Of a stretch of 64,000 nt of DNA, positions 22,070 to 33,632 are shown piece after piece. The stretch is from Vicia villosa. Taxonomy: Eukaryota > Streptophyta > Magnoliopsida > Fabales > Fabaceae. The position numbers and the translations under genes were made by a program. The stretch covers positions 1 to 64,000 of the forward strand of contig NW_026705295.1 of the NCBI RefSeq assembly GCF_029867415.1, in the 5' to 3' direction. Positions within the stretch are counted from its first letter, which is position 1. Each line of letters begins with the position of its first letter. The notes beneath the pieces were generated by a model. That model worked only from the letters and a program-made list of their open reading frames with translations. It did no database searches and was not told the origin of the DNA.

Positions 22070-23560
22070 ATGGCTGGGAGGAATGATGCTGCGATAGCTG
22101 CTGCTTTGGAAGCAATGGCTCAAGCTTTGGAGAACCAACCGAATGGTGGAGAGAGTGCTGCTTCTCGGAGTTTGGCTACCTTCCAAAGAGAGAACCCTCA
22201 TGTGTTTAAGGGAACTTATGATCCTGATGGTGCATTGACATGGCTTAAGGAGATTGAGAGGATTTTCCGTGTCATGGACTGCACTCCTGAACAGAAGGTT
22301 CGGTATGGGACTCATATGCTAGCAGTTGAGGCAGATGATTGGTGGCTAGAGATCCGTAGGAGATTGGAAGCGAGTGGTGAGGAGATCTCTTGGATTGTGT
22401 TTCGCATGGAGTTCTTGAGAAAGTACTTTCCTGAAGATGTCCGTGGCAAGAAGGAAATTGAATTCCTTGAGCTAAGTCAAGGGAACAAATCTGTTGTGGA
22501 GTATGCTGCTAAGTTTGGTGAGTTGGCAAAGTTTTACCAACACTACGATGGGCCGAATGGTGAGTTTTCCAAGTGCATTAAGTTTGAGAATGGGTTGCGT
22601 CCGGAGATTAAGAAAGCAATTAGTTACCAGAAGATTCGTATCTTTGCTGATTTGGTTGATTGTTGTCGGATATATGAAGAGGACAACAATGCTCATTATC
22701 GTGTGATAACTGAGAAGAAGGGAAAGGGTTATCAAGGTCGTGGTAAGCCTTATGAAGCTTCGAGTGGAAAGGGCAAGCAGAAAGTGGTTGAAGGGAAGAG
22801 AACTAGTGGGGGAGATGCTCCTGCTGGTATTGTGTGCTTCAAGTGTGACAAGGTTGGTCACAAGAGCACTTCGTGTAACGTTGATGCTAGAAGATGCTAC
22901 CGTTGTGGGAAGTTTGGTCATGCGTCGTTTGATTGTACGCATAAGGATATGGTGTGTTTCAACTGTGGTGAAGAAGGCCATATTGGAAGCAAGTGTCAGA
23001 AGCCCAAGAAGGAACAATCTAGTGGGAAGGTGTTCGTCTTGTCGGGAACTCAGACCACTAGTGAGGATTCACTCATTAGAGGTACATGTTTCATTAATAG
23101 CATTCCTTTGATTACTATTATTGATACCGGTGCTACGCATTGCTTTATATCTGCGGATTATGTTGATAGATTGGGTCTGGTGTTATCTGCTATGAACGGA
23201 GAAATGTTTGTCGATACTCCGGCTAAGGGATCGGTGACTACTTCTCTTGTGTGTCTTAAGTGTCCCATGTCAATGTTCGACAGAGACTTTCTTGTTGATT
23301 TTGTTTGCTTGCCGTTGAGAGGTTTGGATGTGATTTTGGGGATGAACTGGTTAGGGCATAACCATGTTCACATTAATTGTCTTGATAAGTCTGTGAGGTT
23401 CTCTTCTCCTGAAGAGGAAAGCTTGGAGTTATTATCGGCCAGACAGTTTCGTTTGTTGATGAAAGAAGATGTTCAAGTGTTCGCGTTGGTTGCTTCGATG
23501 TCTGTTGAGAATCAGGGTGTAATAGAAAGGTTGAAGGTAGTATGTGAATTTCCTGAATTT
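22070..23560 (+). pseudogene. Gag-protease of chromovirus E
   Basis: I take the ATG at 22070 (MAGRN) because the preceding codon is GTG. Residues about 45-210 form the retrotransposon gag (capsid) domain (FKGTYDP, FLRKYFPEDVR). Three CCHC knuckles follow: CFKCDKVGHKSTSC, CYRCGKFGHASFDC and CFNCGEEGHIGSKC (22835-22995). The aspartic protease active site IDTGATHCF is near 23120, with LRGLDVILGMNWL near 23325. The frame is intact to about 23555, where it slips by one base, so translation would end in an unrelated tail. Tekay elements usually keep gag-pol in one frame, so this is a mutation, not a programmed shift, as far as I can tell. Confidence 0.9.
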
Positions 23561-25520
23561 TCCCTGATGAAATTTCTGGTGTGCCGCCTGAGAGAGAAGT
23601 TGAGTTCTCTATTGATCTTGTACCTGGTACTAGACCCGTGTCTATGGCACCGTATAGGATGTCTGCTTTAGAGTTGTCTGAATTGAAGAAGCAATTGGAA
23701 GAGCTTCTTAAGAAGAGGTTCGTGAGACCTAGTGTGTCACCGTGGGGAGCTCCAGTGTTGTTGGTTAAGAAGAAGGATGGAAGTATGAGGCTTTGTATTG
23801 ATTATCGTCAGCTGAATAAGGTGACAATCAAGAATAAGTATCCACTTCCAAGAATCGATGATTTGATGGACCAATTGGTTGGTGCTCGTGTGTTTAGCAA
23901 GATTGATCTGAGGTCGGGTTACCATCAGATTAAAGTGAAAGATGGGGACATGCAGAAGACGGCTTTCAGAACATGTTATGAACATTATGAGTATTCCGTG
24001 ATGCCCTTCGGCGTTACTAATGCACCTGGAGTATTTATGGAGTACATGAACCGCATTTTCCATGAGTATCTGGATTGTTTTGTGGTGGTGTTCATTGATG
24101 ACATTTTGATTTACTCTAAATCAGAATCAGATCATGCTGAGCATTTGAAGTTGGCATTGCAAGTCTTGAAAGAGAAGAAGTTGTATGCTAAGTTGTCCAA
24201 GTGTGAGTTTTGGTTGAAAGAGGTTAGTTTTCTGGGGCATGTCATCTCGAGTGATGGTATTGCCGTGGATCCGTCTAAAGTTGATGCCGTGTTGAGATGG
24301 GAAACTCCTAAGTCGGCTACCGAGGTTCGAAGCTTTTTGGGATTAGCCGGTTATTATAGAAGGTTCATTGAAGGTTTCTCTAAGTTATCCCTTTCGTTGA
24401 CTAAGTTGACTTGTAAGGGTAAAGCTTTCGTGTGGGGTGTTTCCTGTGAAGAGAGCTTTGTTGAGTTGAAGAAAAGGTTGACGTCGACACCGATTTTGAT
24501 ATTGCCTAATCTGGAAGAATCGTTCGTGGTCTATTGTGATGCTTCTAAGATGGGTTTAGGAGGTGTGCTCATGCAAAATGGTAAAGTTGTTGCTTATGCA
24601 TCGAGACAGTTGAGAGTTCATGAGAAGAACTATCCTACGCATGATTTGGAACTTGCTACTGTAGTGTTCGTGTTGAAGATTTGGAGGCATTATCTTTATG
24701 GTTCAAGATTTGAAGTCTTTAGTGACCATAAGAGCTTAAAGTATTTGTTTGATCAGAAGGAATTGAATATGAGACAACGAAGGTGGTTAGAACTGTTGAA
24801 AGATTCTGATTTCAGTTTGAATTATCATCCAGGAAAGGCTAATGTTGTTGCCGATGCTTTGAGTCGTAAGACTTTGCATATGTCGGCAATGATGGTTAAG
24901 GAGTTAGAATTAATTGAGCAATTTCAGGATATGAGTTTGGTATGTGAAGTGACCCCTAAGAGTGTTCGATTGGGTATGTTGAAGATTAACAATGATTTTT
25001 TGGATAGTGTCAGAGAAGCCCAGAAGTTGGATGTGAAATTGGTTGATTCGATGATTGGAGTCGATCAAGCTGAGAATGGTGATTTCAAGTTAGATGCGCA
25101 CGGTGTGTTGAGGTTCCGTGATCGGATTTGTATTCCTGATGATGTGGATTTGAAGAGATCTATTCTTGAGGAAGGTCATAGGAGTAATCTGAGCATTCAT
25201 CCCGGGGCTACGAAGATGTACCAAGATTTGAAGAATTTGTTTTGGCGGCCTGGAATGAAGCGTGACATAGCTCAGTTTGTGTATGCATGTTTGACTTGTC
25301 AGAAGTCGAAGGTTGAACATCAGAAGCCTGCTGGTTTAATGCAACCGTTAGAATTTCCTGAATGGAAATGGGATAGTATTTCCATGGATTTTGTGACAAG
25401 TTTTCCGAATACCGTGAGAGGACATGATTCGATTTGGGTGATTGTTGATAGGCTTACGAAGTTGGCTCATTTCATACCTATTAACATCACTTATCCGGTT
25501 TCGAAGTTGGCGGAAATTAT
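23560..25520 (+). pseudogene. Reverse transcriptase, RNase H and integrase N-half of E
   Basis: This continues gag-pol in another frame after a one-base loss near 23556. RT (about 23640-24420) has [27 protein letters not shown] and the catalytic FIDDILIYS. RNase H (about 24520-24870) has [21 protein letters not shown] and NVVADALSR, so its acidic residues are visible. The integrase zinc domain (about 25180-25320) has His-His-Cys-Cys, ending CLTCQKSK. The core begins with WDSISMDFV (first Asp) near 25375. A second one-base loss at about 25516-25521 ends the frame at 25530. Confidence 0.92.
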
Positions 25521-25730
25521 GTCCGTGTGATTGTGAAGTTGCATGGTGTTCCTTTGTGTATTGTTTCGGATAGAGATCCGAGGTTCACTTCAGATTTTTG
25601 GAAGAGTTTGCAAGAGGCGTTGGGTTCTAAGTTGAGGTTGAGTTCGGCGTATCATCCTCAGACCGATGGTCAAACGGAGAGAACGATTCAATCTTTGGAG
25701 GATTTGTTGAGATCTTGTGTTCTTGAGTAG
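25521..25730 (+). pseudogene. Integrase core, middle part (E)
   Basis: After the second frameshift the frame resumes with the second catalytic Asp (VSDRDPRF) and the Glu motif ([12 protein letters not shown]), completing the visible DD35E triad. A TAG at 25728-25730 interrupts the frame right after VLE; a glutamine codon is likely there in the parent, consistent with CAG changed to TAG. Confidence 0.9.
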
Positions 25731-26423
25731 GGAGGTACGTGGGATACTTATCTTCCATTAATCGAGTTCACATACAACAATAGTTACCATTCGAGTATTG
25801 GAATGGCACCTTTCAAGGCGTTGTATGGTCGGAGATGTAGGACTCCGTTGTGTTGGCATGAATCTGGCGAGAGTGTAGTACTTGGACCTGAGATTGTACG
25901 GGAGACTACCGAGAAGGTTAAGTTGATTCGGGAGAAGATGAAGGCTTCTCAAAGTAGACAGAAGAGTTACCATGATAAGAGGAGGAAGGATTTGGAATTT
26001 CAAGCTGGTGATCATGTATTTTTAAGAGTTACGCCAACGAATGGTGTGGGAAGAGCCTTGAAGTCGAAGAAGCTAACTCCTCGTTTTATCGGACCATATC
26101 AGATCTCTGAGAGAGTTGGTAATGTGGCGTATAGAGTGGCCTTACCGCCTAATCTTTCGAATTTGCATGACGTGTTTCATGTGTTGCAACTTCGGAAGTA
26201 TGTTTCGGATCCTTCGCATGTGATTCATATGGATGATGTGCAAGTGCGGGATAATCTCACGGTGGAGACTATGCCTATAAGGATTGAGGATCGCGAGACG
26301 AAGACGCTTAGAGGCAAAGAGATTGCTTTGGTGAAGGTCGTTTGGTCGGGTGCTACCGGTGAAAGTTTGACGTGGGAGTTGGAGAGCAAGATGCGCGAGT
26401 CGTATCCAGAGCTGTTTGTTTGA
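25731..26423 (+). pseudogene. Integrase C-terminus and chromodomain (E)
   Basis: The frame is open to TGA at 26421-26423. It holds the conserved FTYNNSYHSSIGMAPF and LYGRRCRTPLCW segments, a GPF-like module (RFIGPYQI) and a terminal chromodomain (VETMPIRIEDRETKTLR, then KVVWSG and LTWELESKMRESYP). Chromodomains direct chromovirus integration to marked chromatin. The Tekay-type placement and sequence style support the clade call. Confidence 0.9.
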
Positions 26424-26450
26424 GGTAATTTTCGAGGACGAAAATATTCT

Positions 26451-26464
26451 AAGTCGGAGAGAGT
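26451..26464 (+). other. Polypurine tract of element E
   Basis: AAGTCGGAGAGAGT directly precedes the 3' LTR; mostly purine and correctly placed for plus-strand priming. Confidence 0.7.
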
Positions 26465-28497
26465 TGTAACGCCCGTTTTTAGTTTGCGTGTTTTATTCAA
26501 TTATGTCGTGCTATGATATGTGTTTTGTTTTACTAATTATGTGCTAATTGAGTGCTTGTGCAATATTGGCGTTATTTGTGGAGTTTTATGGTAAATAATA
26601 TAAGTTAATAAATTAGGAGAGTTATTGGGCTTAAAGTAGCATTAGTAAGTGTAGGGTGTGATTTAAGGCCCATTAGTAATGAGAAAGATAGTAAGTTAAA
26701 CAAAACAAGGGTTTTAGGGATTTTAGACTTAGAAGCTCATTTTGACAAAGTTGTGAAAGAAGAGAAGAGTAGAGTGAAGAAAAAGATGGGAATCTCAATA
26801 TTGAAGCTAGAGTTGTCTTCAATCCAAACCTAAGGTAAGGGTGGGATTCTTTCATGCTAAAGGGATGTATGATGATGTTTTGGGTGGGATTTAATTGTAT
26901 GTTTGCATCCATGGAAGTTGTGTGTAGAGATGTTAGGGTTTATGAACAAATGTATGAATTTATGATTTGGAATGTGTTTTAATTGATGTTGATGATGTTA
27001 TGATGTTAGAAGATCCATAATATGTGTTGTATTCGTGGTTATAACATGTATTCTGTTGTTGTTCGTGATGTTTGGTGTTTTCCAACTTGATTGGGTTGAG
27101 TTTAGGGGTTTTGGGATGGGTTTCGTATGTTTTCTGTGTTTGGGATTTTCTGAAAATCGTCAGTTCGCGCTGCGAACCCTTGTTGGCGCCGCGAACATCC
27201 TGGCAGAAACTTGGGAAGATTTGGTTCACTCAGTTCGCGCCACGAACCTTTGTTGGCGCCGCGAACTGCTTGGCAGAAACTTAGGAATATTTGATTCACT
27301 TAGTTTGCGCCGCGAACCTTGTTGTCGCCGCGAACCCTGTTTTGCAGAACTTTTTCTAAACTTTGAAATGATGTATCTTTTGAACCGTAACTCCTTTTTA
27401 AGTGCCGTTTGGACCTACGTGAAGCCCTAATTGATGTCTTCCTATTGAATATGCTTAGTATAACCTTGAAAACTCTTGGAATCTTTCTTGAATTGGATTT
27501 TGTTGACATTGGATATCCGGAATTAATTATGTCGTTTAAGTTGATCATGTCGTTTACGTAGATTATGTTGTTCGAGTCGATTATGTTGTTAAGTGTGATT
27601 GTGAATGTGCATGATTGAGTCACATTCATTGCATTTTTTGAGACGGCCCTAGTGGAAAATGTTTGAGACGACCCTTGTGGCGAATGTTTGATACGACCCA
27701 ATGGCAATTATTTGAGACGGGAGTTTTACTCCAATGGTACCACATGCATTTGCATTGTTCGAGTTGCATAAGTAAAGTCGTATGATGAGTCGTATTTGAA
27801 TATTTGTGTGTGCATAACATGAATGTTATCTTGTGTCGATTTGATGGTTGTTTCGTTGAACATATGTGATAATCGACTAGGTATCCATTAATTGAGATTG
27901 ATATTATTGTTGTGTATGATGTGAATAGTAGTAAGTGATATATGTTGAGAAGTGGTGACCGATGAATGATTATTTCTCCGCTTTGAATATTATCATACAC
28001 TTCTTTATAATGAATGATATCTCACCCCTCTGTTTGAATGTTGCCCTCCGTTGGTAACGTGCAGGTAATGACGCGGAGTAGTCGTGTACCTATAGCTCGA
28101 GTCGGTGTGTGTCAATGCTCTGATACGTAGCACTCGGGGAACGTTGGATTACTTGTTTACATTTTGTTTCTTGTGTTTATCCTTGTTAAACTTTGTCCTT
28201 ATGTTAAGCTAAGACTTGTTAGATGTACCGTGCCGTGTTTGGCCATGATATTATGAGTTGTATTGTTGTTGACATATGATTTTTCGCTGCGATGCAAGTA
28301 CTTGATTGGCTGACAATGATTAATGATTTCGATATTGTTCTCCTACATGTGTGTTATGTATCTAAGTAATTGAGCATGATATACGTATGTGATTTTGTTG
28401 TTTAAAAATGTGACGCTCCGAATCGTTATGTTCTATTTGCTTGAAATTTTGTACTCTGATATTCCTGTTGATTGCGGGGTAGATTTGGGGTGTTACA
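26465..28497 (+). repeat. 3' LTR of element E (2033 bp)
   Basis: Starts TGTAACGCCCG, ends GGTGTTACA and is followed by GCAGG. It is 35 bp longer than the 5' LTR, mainly from extra palindromic cores (27163-27335, six against four). Confidence 0.95.
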
Positions 28498-28499
28498 GC

Positions 28500-29390
28500 A
28501 GGTACTGAACCAATCAACTATAATGAGGCTTTAAAGAATAAACAGTGGAAGTCATCTATGTTCAAAGAGTTACAAGCAATTAAAAGAAATAACACGTGGG
28601 AGTTAGTCGAATTGCCAACATACACAAAAGCTATCGAGGTGAAGTGGGATTTTAAGTTGAAGAACAATTTTGTTGGGTCGATAGTAAGATATAAGGAAAG
28701 ATTAGTAGCTCGAGGATTTCTTTAGAGAACATGACTTGACTACTCTGAAGTATATGTACCATTCGCAAGAATGGAGACTGTCAGACTAGTGGTAGCCTTG
28801 ACATGCAAGCAAGGATGGTTGACATTTCACTTAGATGTGAAATCATCATTTTTGAATGGTTCTTTAGATGAAGAGGTATATGTCATAAAACCTCATGGTT
28901 TTGTGATACTGGAGGAAGTAAGGAAAGTATACAAGTTGTACAAAGCGCTTTATGGTTTCAAACAGACACCTAGGGCATGGAACAAGAAAATTGACTCATA
29001 CTTAGTCGAATTGGGATTCATCAAATGCAAGTCTAAGTAAGGTGTCTATGTTCAGGTTGTGGCACAAGATATCCTAATCAGCTTCTTTTTATCGATGACT
29101 TGCTGGTAAATGGAAATAGCATGGAGAATTTTTTGAAGTTCAAAGAGCTTATGATGAGGGAATTTGAAATGTCAGATCTAGGAAAATTACCAAGAAAGAA
29201 ATAGTGTTGCATCAAAGTAAGTACGTTAAAGAGATACTCAAGAGATTCGGGATGATTTGAATCATGCATCTTTGTCAGTCAAACCAAATTTGAAACTGAG
29301 AAGCATGGAGAGGAGGACAAAGTCGATGTAACTTTGTTCAAACAAATTGTTGGATCTCTGAGATATGTTTGCAACAATCGACCTAATATA
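28500..29390 (+). pseudogene. Copia reverse transcriptase (element D, downstream half)
   Basis: This resumes D immediately after E. It opens with NYNEALKN, then VKWDFKLKNN, and the RT core at 28771-29040 has LTCKQGWLTFHLDVKSSFLNG, with the first catalytic Asp, and VYKLYKALYGFKQTPRAW. Stops occur at about 28725 and at 29038. The segment corresponding to the YVDD motif near 29090 reads LFLSMT/FIDDLLV depending on frame, after a shift. Dead, but clearly RT. Confidence 0.85.
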
Positions 29391-29946
29391 GGTTTCTAGT
29401 TAGATTGGTGAGCAAATACATGAGTGAACCTAGGATGTTACACATGAACGCTGCAAGAAGAATCCTAAGATACTTAAAAGGATAAATAAACTGTAGAATT
29501 TTGTTTCCACATGATTCATAAAGCAAAGAAGCTACGATTACTTGTTATCTAGATGCTGATTGGTATGGAGATAAGGAAGATCGAAGAAGCACAATTGGTT
29601 ATTTCTTTCAAGTATTTGGTGCCCTAATCTCACGGTGCTCGAGAAAGTAACATGTGGTGGCATTATCATCGTGTAAGGCTGAATTTATAATAGGATCCTA
29701 TGTTACGTGTCAAGCAATTTGGATCAGATCTATGCTGGAAGAAATGAAGGTCGGAGTGAAGAAACCTCTAGTTCTGCAGATCGAATACAAGTCATCCATA
29801 AATCTTGCAAAGAATTCAGTTCTGCATGGAAGGAACAAGCACATCGAAGCTAGATTTTACTTCTTAAGAGAAAAGGTAAATCGAGGAGAACTTAAAGTGA
29901 GACATTTCTCAAATAAAACATACTTGACCGATATTTTCACCAAATG
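29391..29946 (+). pseudogene. Copia RNase H (element D)
   Basis: Remnants include YLDADWYGD near 29550, RRSTIGYFF near 29585 and the open segment 29654-29947 (VALSSCKAEFI, AIWIRSMLEE, GRNKHIEARF, YLTDIFTK). It ends with TGA at 29945-29947 shortly before the 3' LTR, the usual end of copia pol. There is an in-frame stop near 29648. Confidence 0.85.
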
Positions 29947-30043
29947 ATTGAAGATTGACAAATTCCTACTTTTGAGAAAGAAATTAGGAATAGTTCATAT
30001 CGACAATGACTAGTTTGTTCGACAACTTGGTTTATAGGGGATA

Positions 30044-30262
30044 TTTTGTGATATAATCCAAGTTAGTTACTTGGCTAGAAAGTTAAGTAGCCCAAGTTAG
30101 TTAGGGTTAGGGTTTATTATTTAGTTACTTAGTATACAAGTCACTTAGTTGTATATAAATACATATTATAATTTAGTTTCTATTATCACCTTTAATAATG
30201 ACAATCCTTATTCTTCATTCTCTCTCTTTCTCTCCTCACTAAAAGTGTCTCACTCACTAACA
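30044..30262 (+). repeat. 3' LTR of element D (219 bp)
   Basis: Homologous to 17101-17326 and ending CTAACA. Its start reads TTTTGTGATA (TG lost), after the purine-rich ATAGGGGATA. The TATA box is altered to TATACAAG. The divergence from the 5' LTR shows that D is old. Confidence 0.85.
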
Positions 30263-31094
30263 AGCCTACTAAATGTTTCAAAAAATTTGATGCACCCTAC
30301 ATTTATAACAATTATTTTAAAAATATAGTATAAAACATAAGACTTCCCAAAAAGATTATGGTTTTATACCAAACATTTAAAAAATATGGATATTGCGAAA
30401 TCATCAAACATCACCAATAAATTTGAATGATTAAAAACAACTATTAAATACAAACAAATAATAGATTTGACAAATTAGTTACTTCTTCATTAGTCTCAAT
30501 CGTGATATTTTGATCTCATGAAACATCCTTATATGAATTAGGCTTGAATAGATAGCAATAATACATTTGATTTGGGAAACGTCTATCTCCATAGACCCTA
30601 AATAGTAATATTGACCAAATATTGAGAACATGATTCTAGGGATGACAAATAGACATACCCACCTTGTTTAGGCATGTCCCGCAAAATCTCGCAAAAAATG
30701 GGACAGGACGGGATGAACATAGTTAAGCATACTGACCTAAAATCATATCGCGACCAACAAAATAGGCATACCCAACGTTTTTCCACCCGTACATGATTCT
30801 CACACCATCTTCATTTTATAGTTACATGTTGATGAAATGAACAAGTCCATATCTATGATTGACGCAGGATGATATTGAATACTTACCACACTTATTATGT
30901 CGTAATGGTTGAGATGAAAATTCCTTTAGACTAGATGGTGTTTTAAATAATCTAGTGTAATATCAACATTGAACCTAGAAATAAGGTATCTTATTTTAAA
31001 AAAAAATTCTTTTGTAAAAAATCAATTTTCGTAAAATAAATATCCTTTTAAGACTGAAACAAACAAAACTTATAACATACTACATAAACTATCT
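30263..31094. other. AT-rich intergenic DNA
   Basis: No gene seen. The segment 30634-30790 begins CTAGGGATGACAAATAGACA and ends with ACGTTTTTCCACCCGTAC, with CCCGC and GGGAC words between; this style is seen in decayed hAT-like MITEs, but I cannot define terminal repeats or a target duplication. Confidence 0.4.
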
Positions 31095-31760
31095 ATACAA
31101 ACTTACCTTAGAAACAAGATTGGATTCTTCATGCCATTATGTACTTTAATTTGTACTGTTATCTTATTAGAATCAAGCTATCTAGTATGATATATGTATC
31201 ATATCTTGCTGGGTCTTATTATAAGACAAATTCCTTGTGTACAAATTAAGCAATTTCAAAGAAGAAAAGTGTGTTGCACAAACGAGATTCTAGATATGAG
31301 AAAGTTGCAATACATTGGGCTCAAATGCAAAGACATTTCAATGGCTAAACTTTATTGGGCTTAATTAGCATCATTTGTGGATTAAGGTTTTGTATTTATC
31401 TTTTCAAAAACTATCATTTCATGAGACAAAAAAGTTGTTTGAATATATTTAGTTTGATATCTTGTGATGTGGAAGTATGCTTTACCATCCATTTTATTAT
31501 TGATCAGCTTGGTCAAATTATAGTGGAGTGTCAATATTCATATTCATTTGGAATCAAGATATATCTTCACATAAAAAACTTAAGGTCCACAAACCGATTA
31601 TGCAATAGCAATCTACTAGTAATGTAGGAGCATGTTTTTTATGACATGATTGACCATAAGATGCAACTTGTAGACACAACAAATTCAATGCGTTGGTTTG
31701 CATACCAAACCTTTTTTTTTTTTTTGTTTTGCATCGATATGTTAGAATATAATCTAGGGC
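31095..31760 (+). repeat. Dispersed direct repeat R2
   Basis: The second copy of R1 (15735-16300). It carries an insertion of about 105 bp (about 31637-31738) relative to R1, between GAGCATGTT and AGAATATAATC. A T-run of 23 and other small changes suggest long neutral decay. Confidence 0.7.
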
Positions 31761-31804
31761 AAAAAAAAAAATACCCCTAACAAAAAAATGATTAACAAAT
31801 TTTG

Positions 31805-32149
<345 letters not shown>

Positions 32150-32340
32150 CAAAAATAAAGCTCAATGGCTGAGCTACAAGCAAGAAGTTGTATGATAGTT
32201 TCACATTGAGATACAACTTTATTAGACGGATCAACAACAATACCACCACTCGATATCATATGACTAAGAAAACTCACTTCCTTCAATCTAAACTCACACT
32301 TAGAAAGCTTAGTATACGACTCAAGTCTCCAAACTATTCA
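32150..32340 (-). pseudogene. Gypsy RT C-terminal fragment (F)
   Basis: On the minus strand, text such as [14 protein letters not shown] and [13 protein letters not shown] matches the RT segment at 24190-24290 of element E. Coding similarity stops near 32150, so the element is truncated there. Confidence 0.75.
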
Positions 32341-33600
32341 AGAAATCCCAATTCTTCCTCCATTAGGTTCACGAGAAATGGTGAACGACTATCCTCTCGA
32401 TATAATGTCGAACACTTTACACACCATCAAGCTGGAAAAACAAGTTTATCCCCTCCAACATGATCCCGTCTACTATCAACAAGAGATTAAGGGTGATTAG
32501 TTCCTCAATTTTTCAATAGGTAGCCGACAATCATGATGGGTCATAAACCATCGTTACTAAGCTCTAATAGTGTCCCTTTAAAACTTGTACTCAAAGTCAC
32601 CTAAAGCACCATAGTTTGATAATCTCATTCTAATTGCAATCTCGGTATTACCGTTCCTACATTCGGTTGGTGATAGAAACTCTCCAAGTTCTCCCTAACA
32701 CATATCGATACCTAGCCATTACAAACATGATTCCAACAACAAAATTTAAAATAACTCATCACTCTATCTCCTCTCAAGACGTCAACATCACACACAATGG
32801 TAACTCAACACTGACAAATTCACGATCAACATATAGTGACGAAAACATCGCCACCATCTGAGCTTCATCTTTTAAGAGTTAACCTACTTGCTTAGCAGAT
32901 ATCTTCAAAAAAAATATCAGGAATTGCACACCACTTGTATATCACTAGCCCTCACATTGCTCTATATCCTCTGAGAAGTAACCTTTAACAATACCTGATC
33001 GTTCTTCCTCAGAGACGTCTCCACTTGACCAACAAACAGGAACCTTAAATCCTTACTATCTTCAGGCATGATAATCTCCACCGACTCGTCAAAACAATTT
33101 GTATTCACTTGGTCTAACTTCAAACAGCTCAACCCAAGGATAACATCATGTTAATCCAACATCTCGCGCTAATGACAAGTTGCAATCATCCTCGGGAAAA
33201 CATCAGGACTCACACATAACTGGCACATCACTAGCCATAACATCGCCCTCCACTTCTAGAGATGTGAACAACACGAGCACCAGATAATTCCCTCACAAGG
33301 ACACTTTGACTTGACTGCTAGGCAAAATCTTGAATTTGTACTTCCTTCGAAATCAGACAACAATGCAACCTTACAAACATTTACACTCATGTAAATCAAG
33401 ACACACTGCACCAACTGTTCACACATCATTCATCACAAAAAAGCATAAGCTTCTCCCCCACTTACTTTAATCTCACTCTTGCCAACAAGTGATTAGAAAA
33501 GAAAAAAAAGCACCGACAGTGTTTCACACACATGTCATGTGCTAAGGAAAAACACATCGATAGTATTCAACTGTCATTCCACACTGACTCAGCAACTTGG
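32341..33600 (-). pseudogene. Gypsy protease-RT remnant (F)
   Basis: Heavily frameshifted minus-strand text. Around 33080-33180 it reads LGLSCLKLDQVNTNCFDESV, corresponding to the segment after the protease in E (GMNWLGHNHVHINCLDKSV). Around 32700-32750 it resembles the start of RT. No intact frame, active site or zinc knuckles are visible; gag appears deleted between the PBS and protease. Confidence 0.6.
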
Positions 33601-33612
33601 CCGGATGGACCA

Positions 33613-33628
33613 ACCTGCTCTAATACCA
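33613..33628 (-). other. PBS of element F
   Basis: Minus-strand TGGTATTAGAGCAGG, 4 nt from the LTR end; one base differs from the tRNA-Met site of E. Confidence 0.8.
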
Positions 33629-33632
33629 CTAA

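Larger units (their letters stand above)
19955..28497 (+). mobile_element. Ty3/gypsy chromovirus E, Tekay-like, nested in D
   Basis: A full-length element: LTRs 19955-21952 and 26465-28497, PBS for initiator tRNA-Met at 21957, a gag-pol region ending in a chromodomain, and a purine tract before the 3' LTR. The target duplication GCAGG is perfect (19950-19954 and 28498-28502). The LTRs look about 2% different by eye apart from repeat-copy changes. Coding order gag-PR-RT-RH-IN-chromodomain and about 2-kb LTRs fit the Tekay/Del clade. Two single-base frameshifts and a nonsense codon make it non-autonomous. Confidence 0.95.
17101..30262 (+). mobile_element. Old Ty1/copia element D (split by element E)
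   Basis: Short LTRs (17101-17326 and 30044-30262), a tRNA-Met-type PBS (17328-17340), then gag, protease, integrase, RT and RNase H in copia order. Element E is inserted between integrase and RT at 19955. The target duplication is AGACT (17096-17100) against AGCCT (30263-30267), one mismatch. The LTRs differ by about 20 substitutions and several indels over about 219 bp by eye. All coding parts contain stops. Confidence 0.9.

Noticed and set aside
22472..23017. 181-codon open frame on the minus strand
   Set aside because: It lies antisense to the gag of chromovirus E, has no domain and follows from codon composition.
30634..30790. hAT-like MITE
   Set aside because: Style suggestive, but no matching terminal inverted repeats or 8-bp duplication could be defined.
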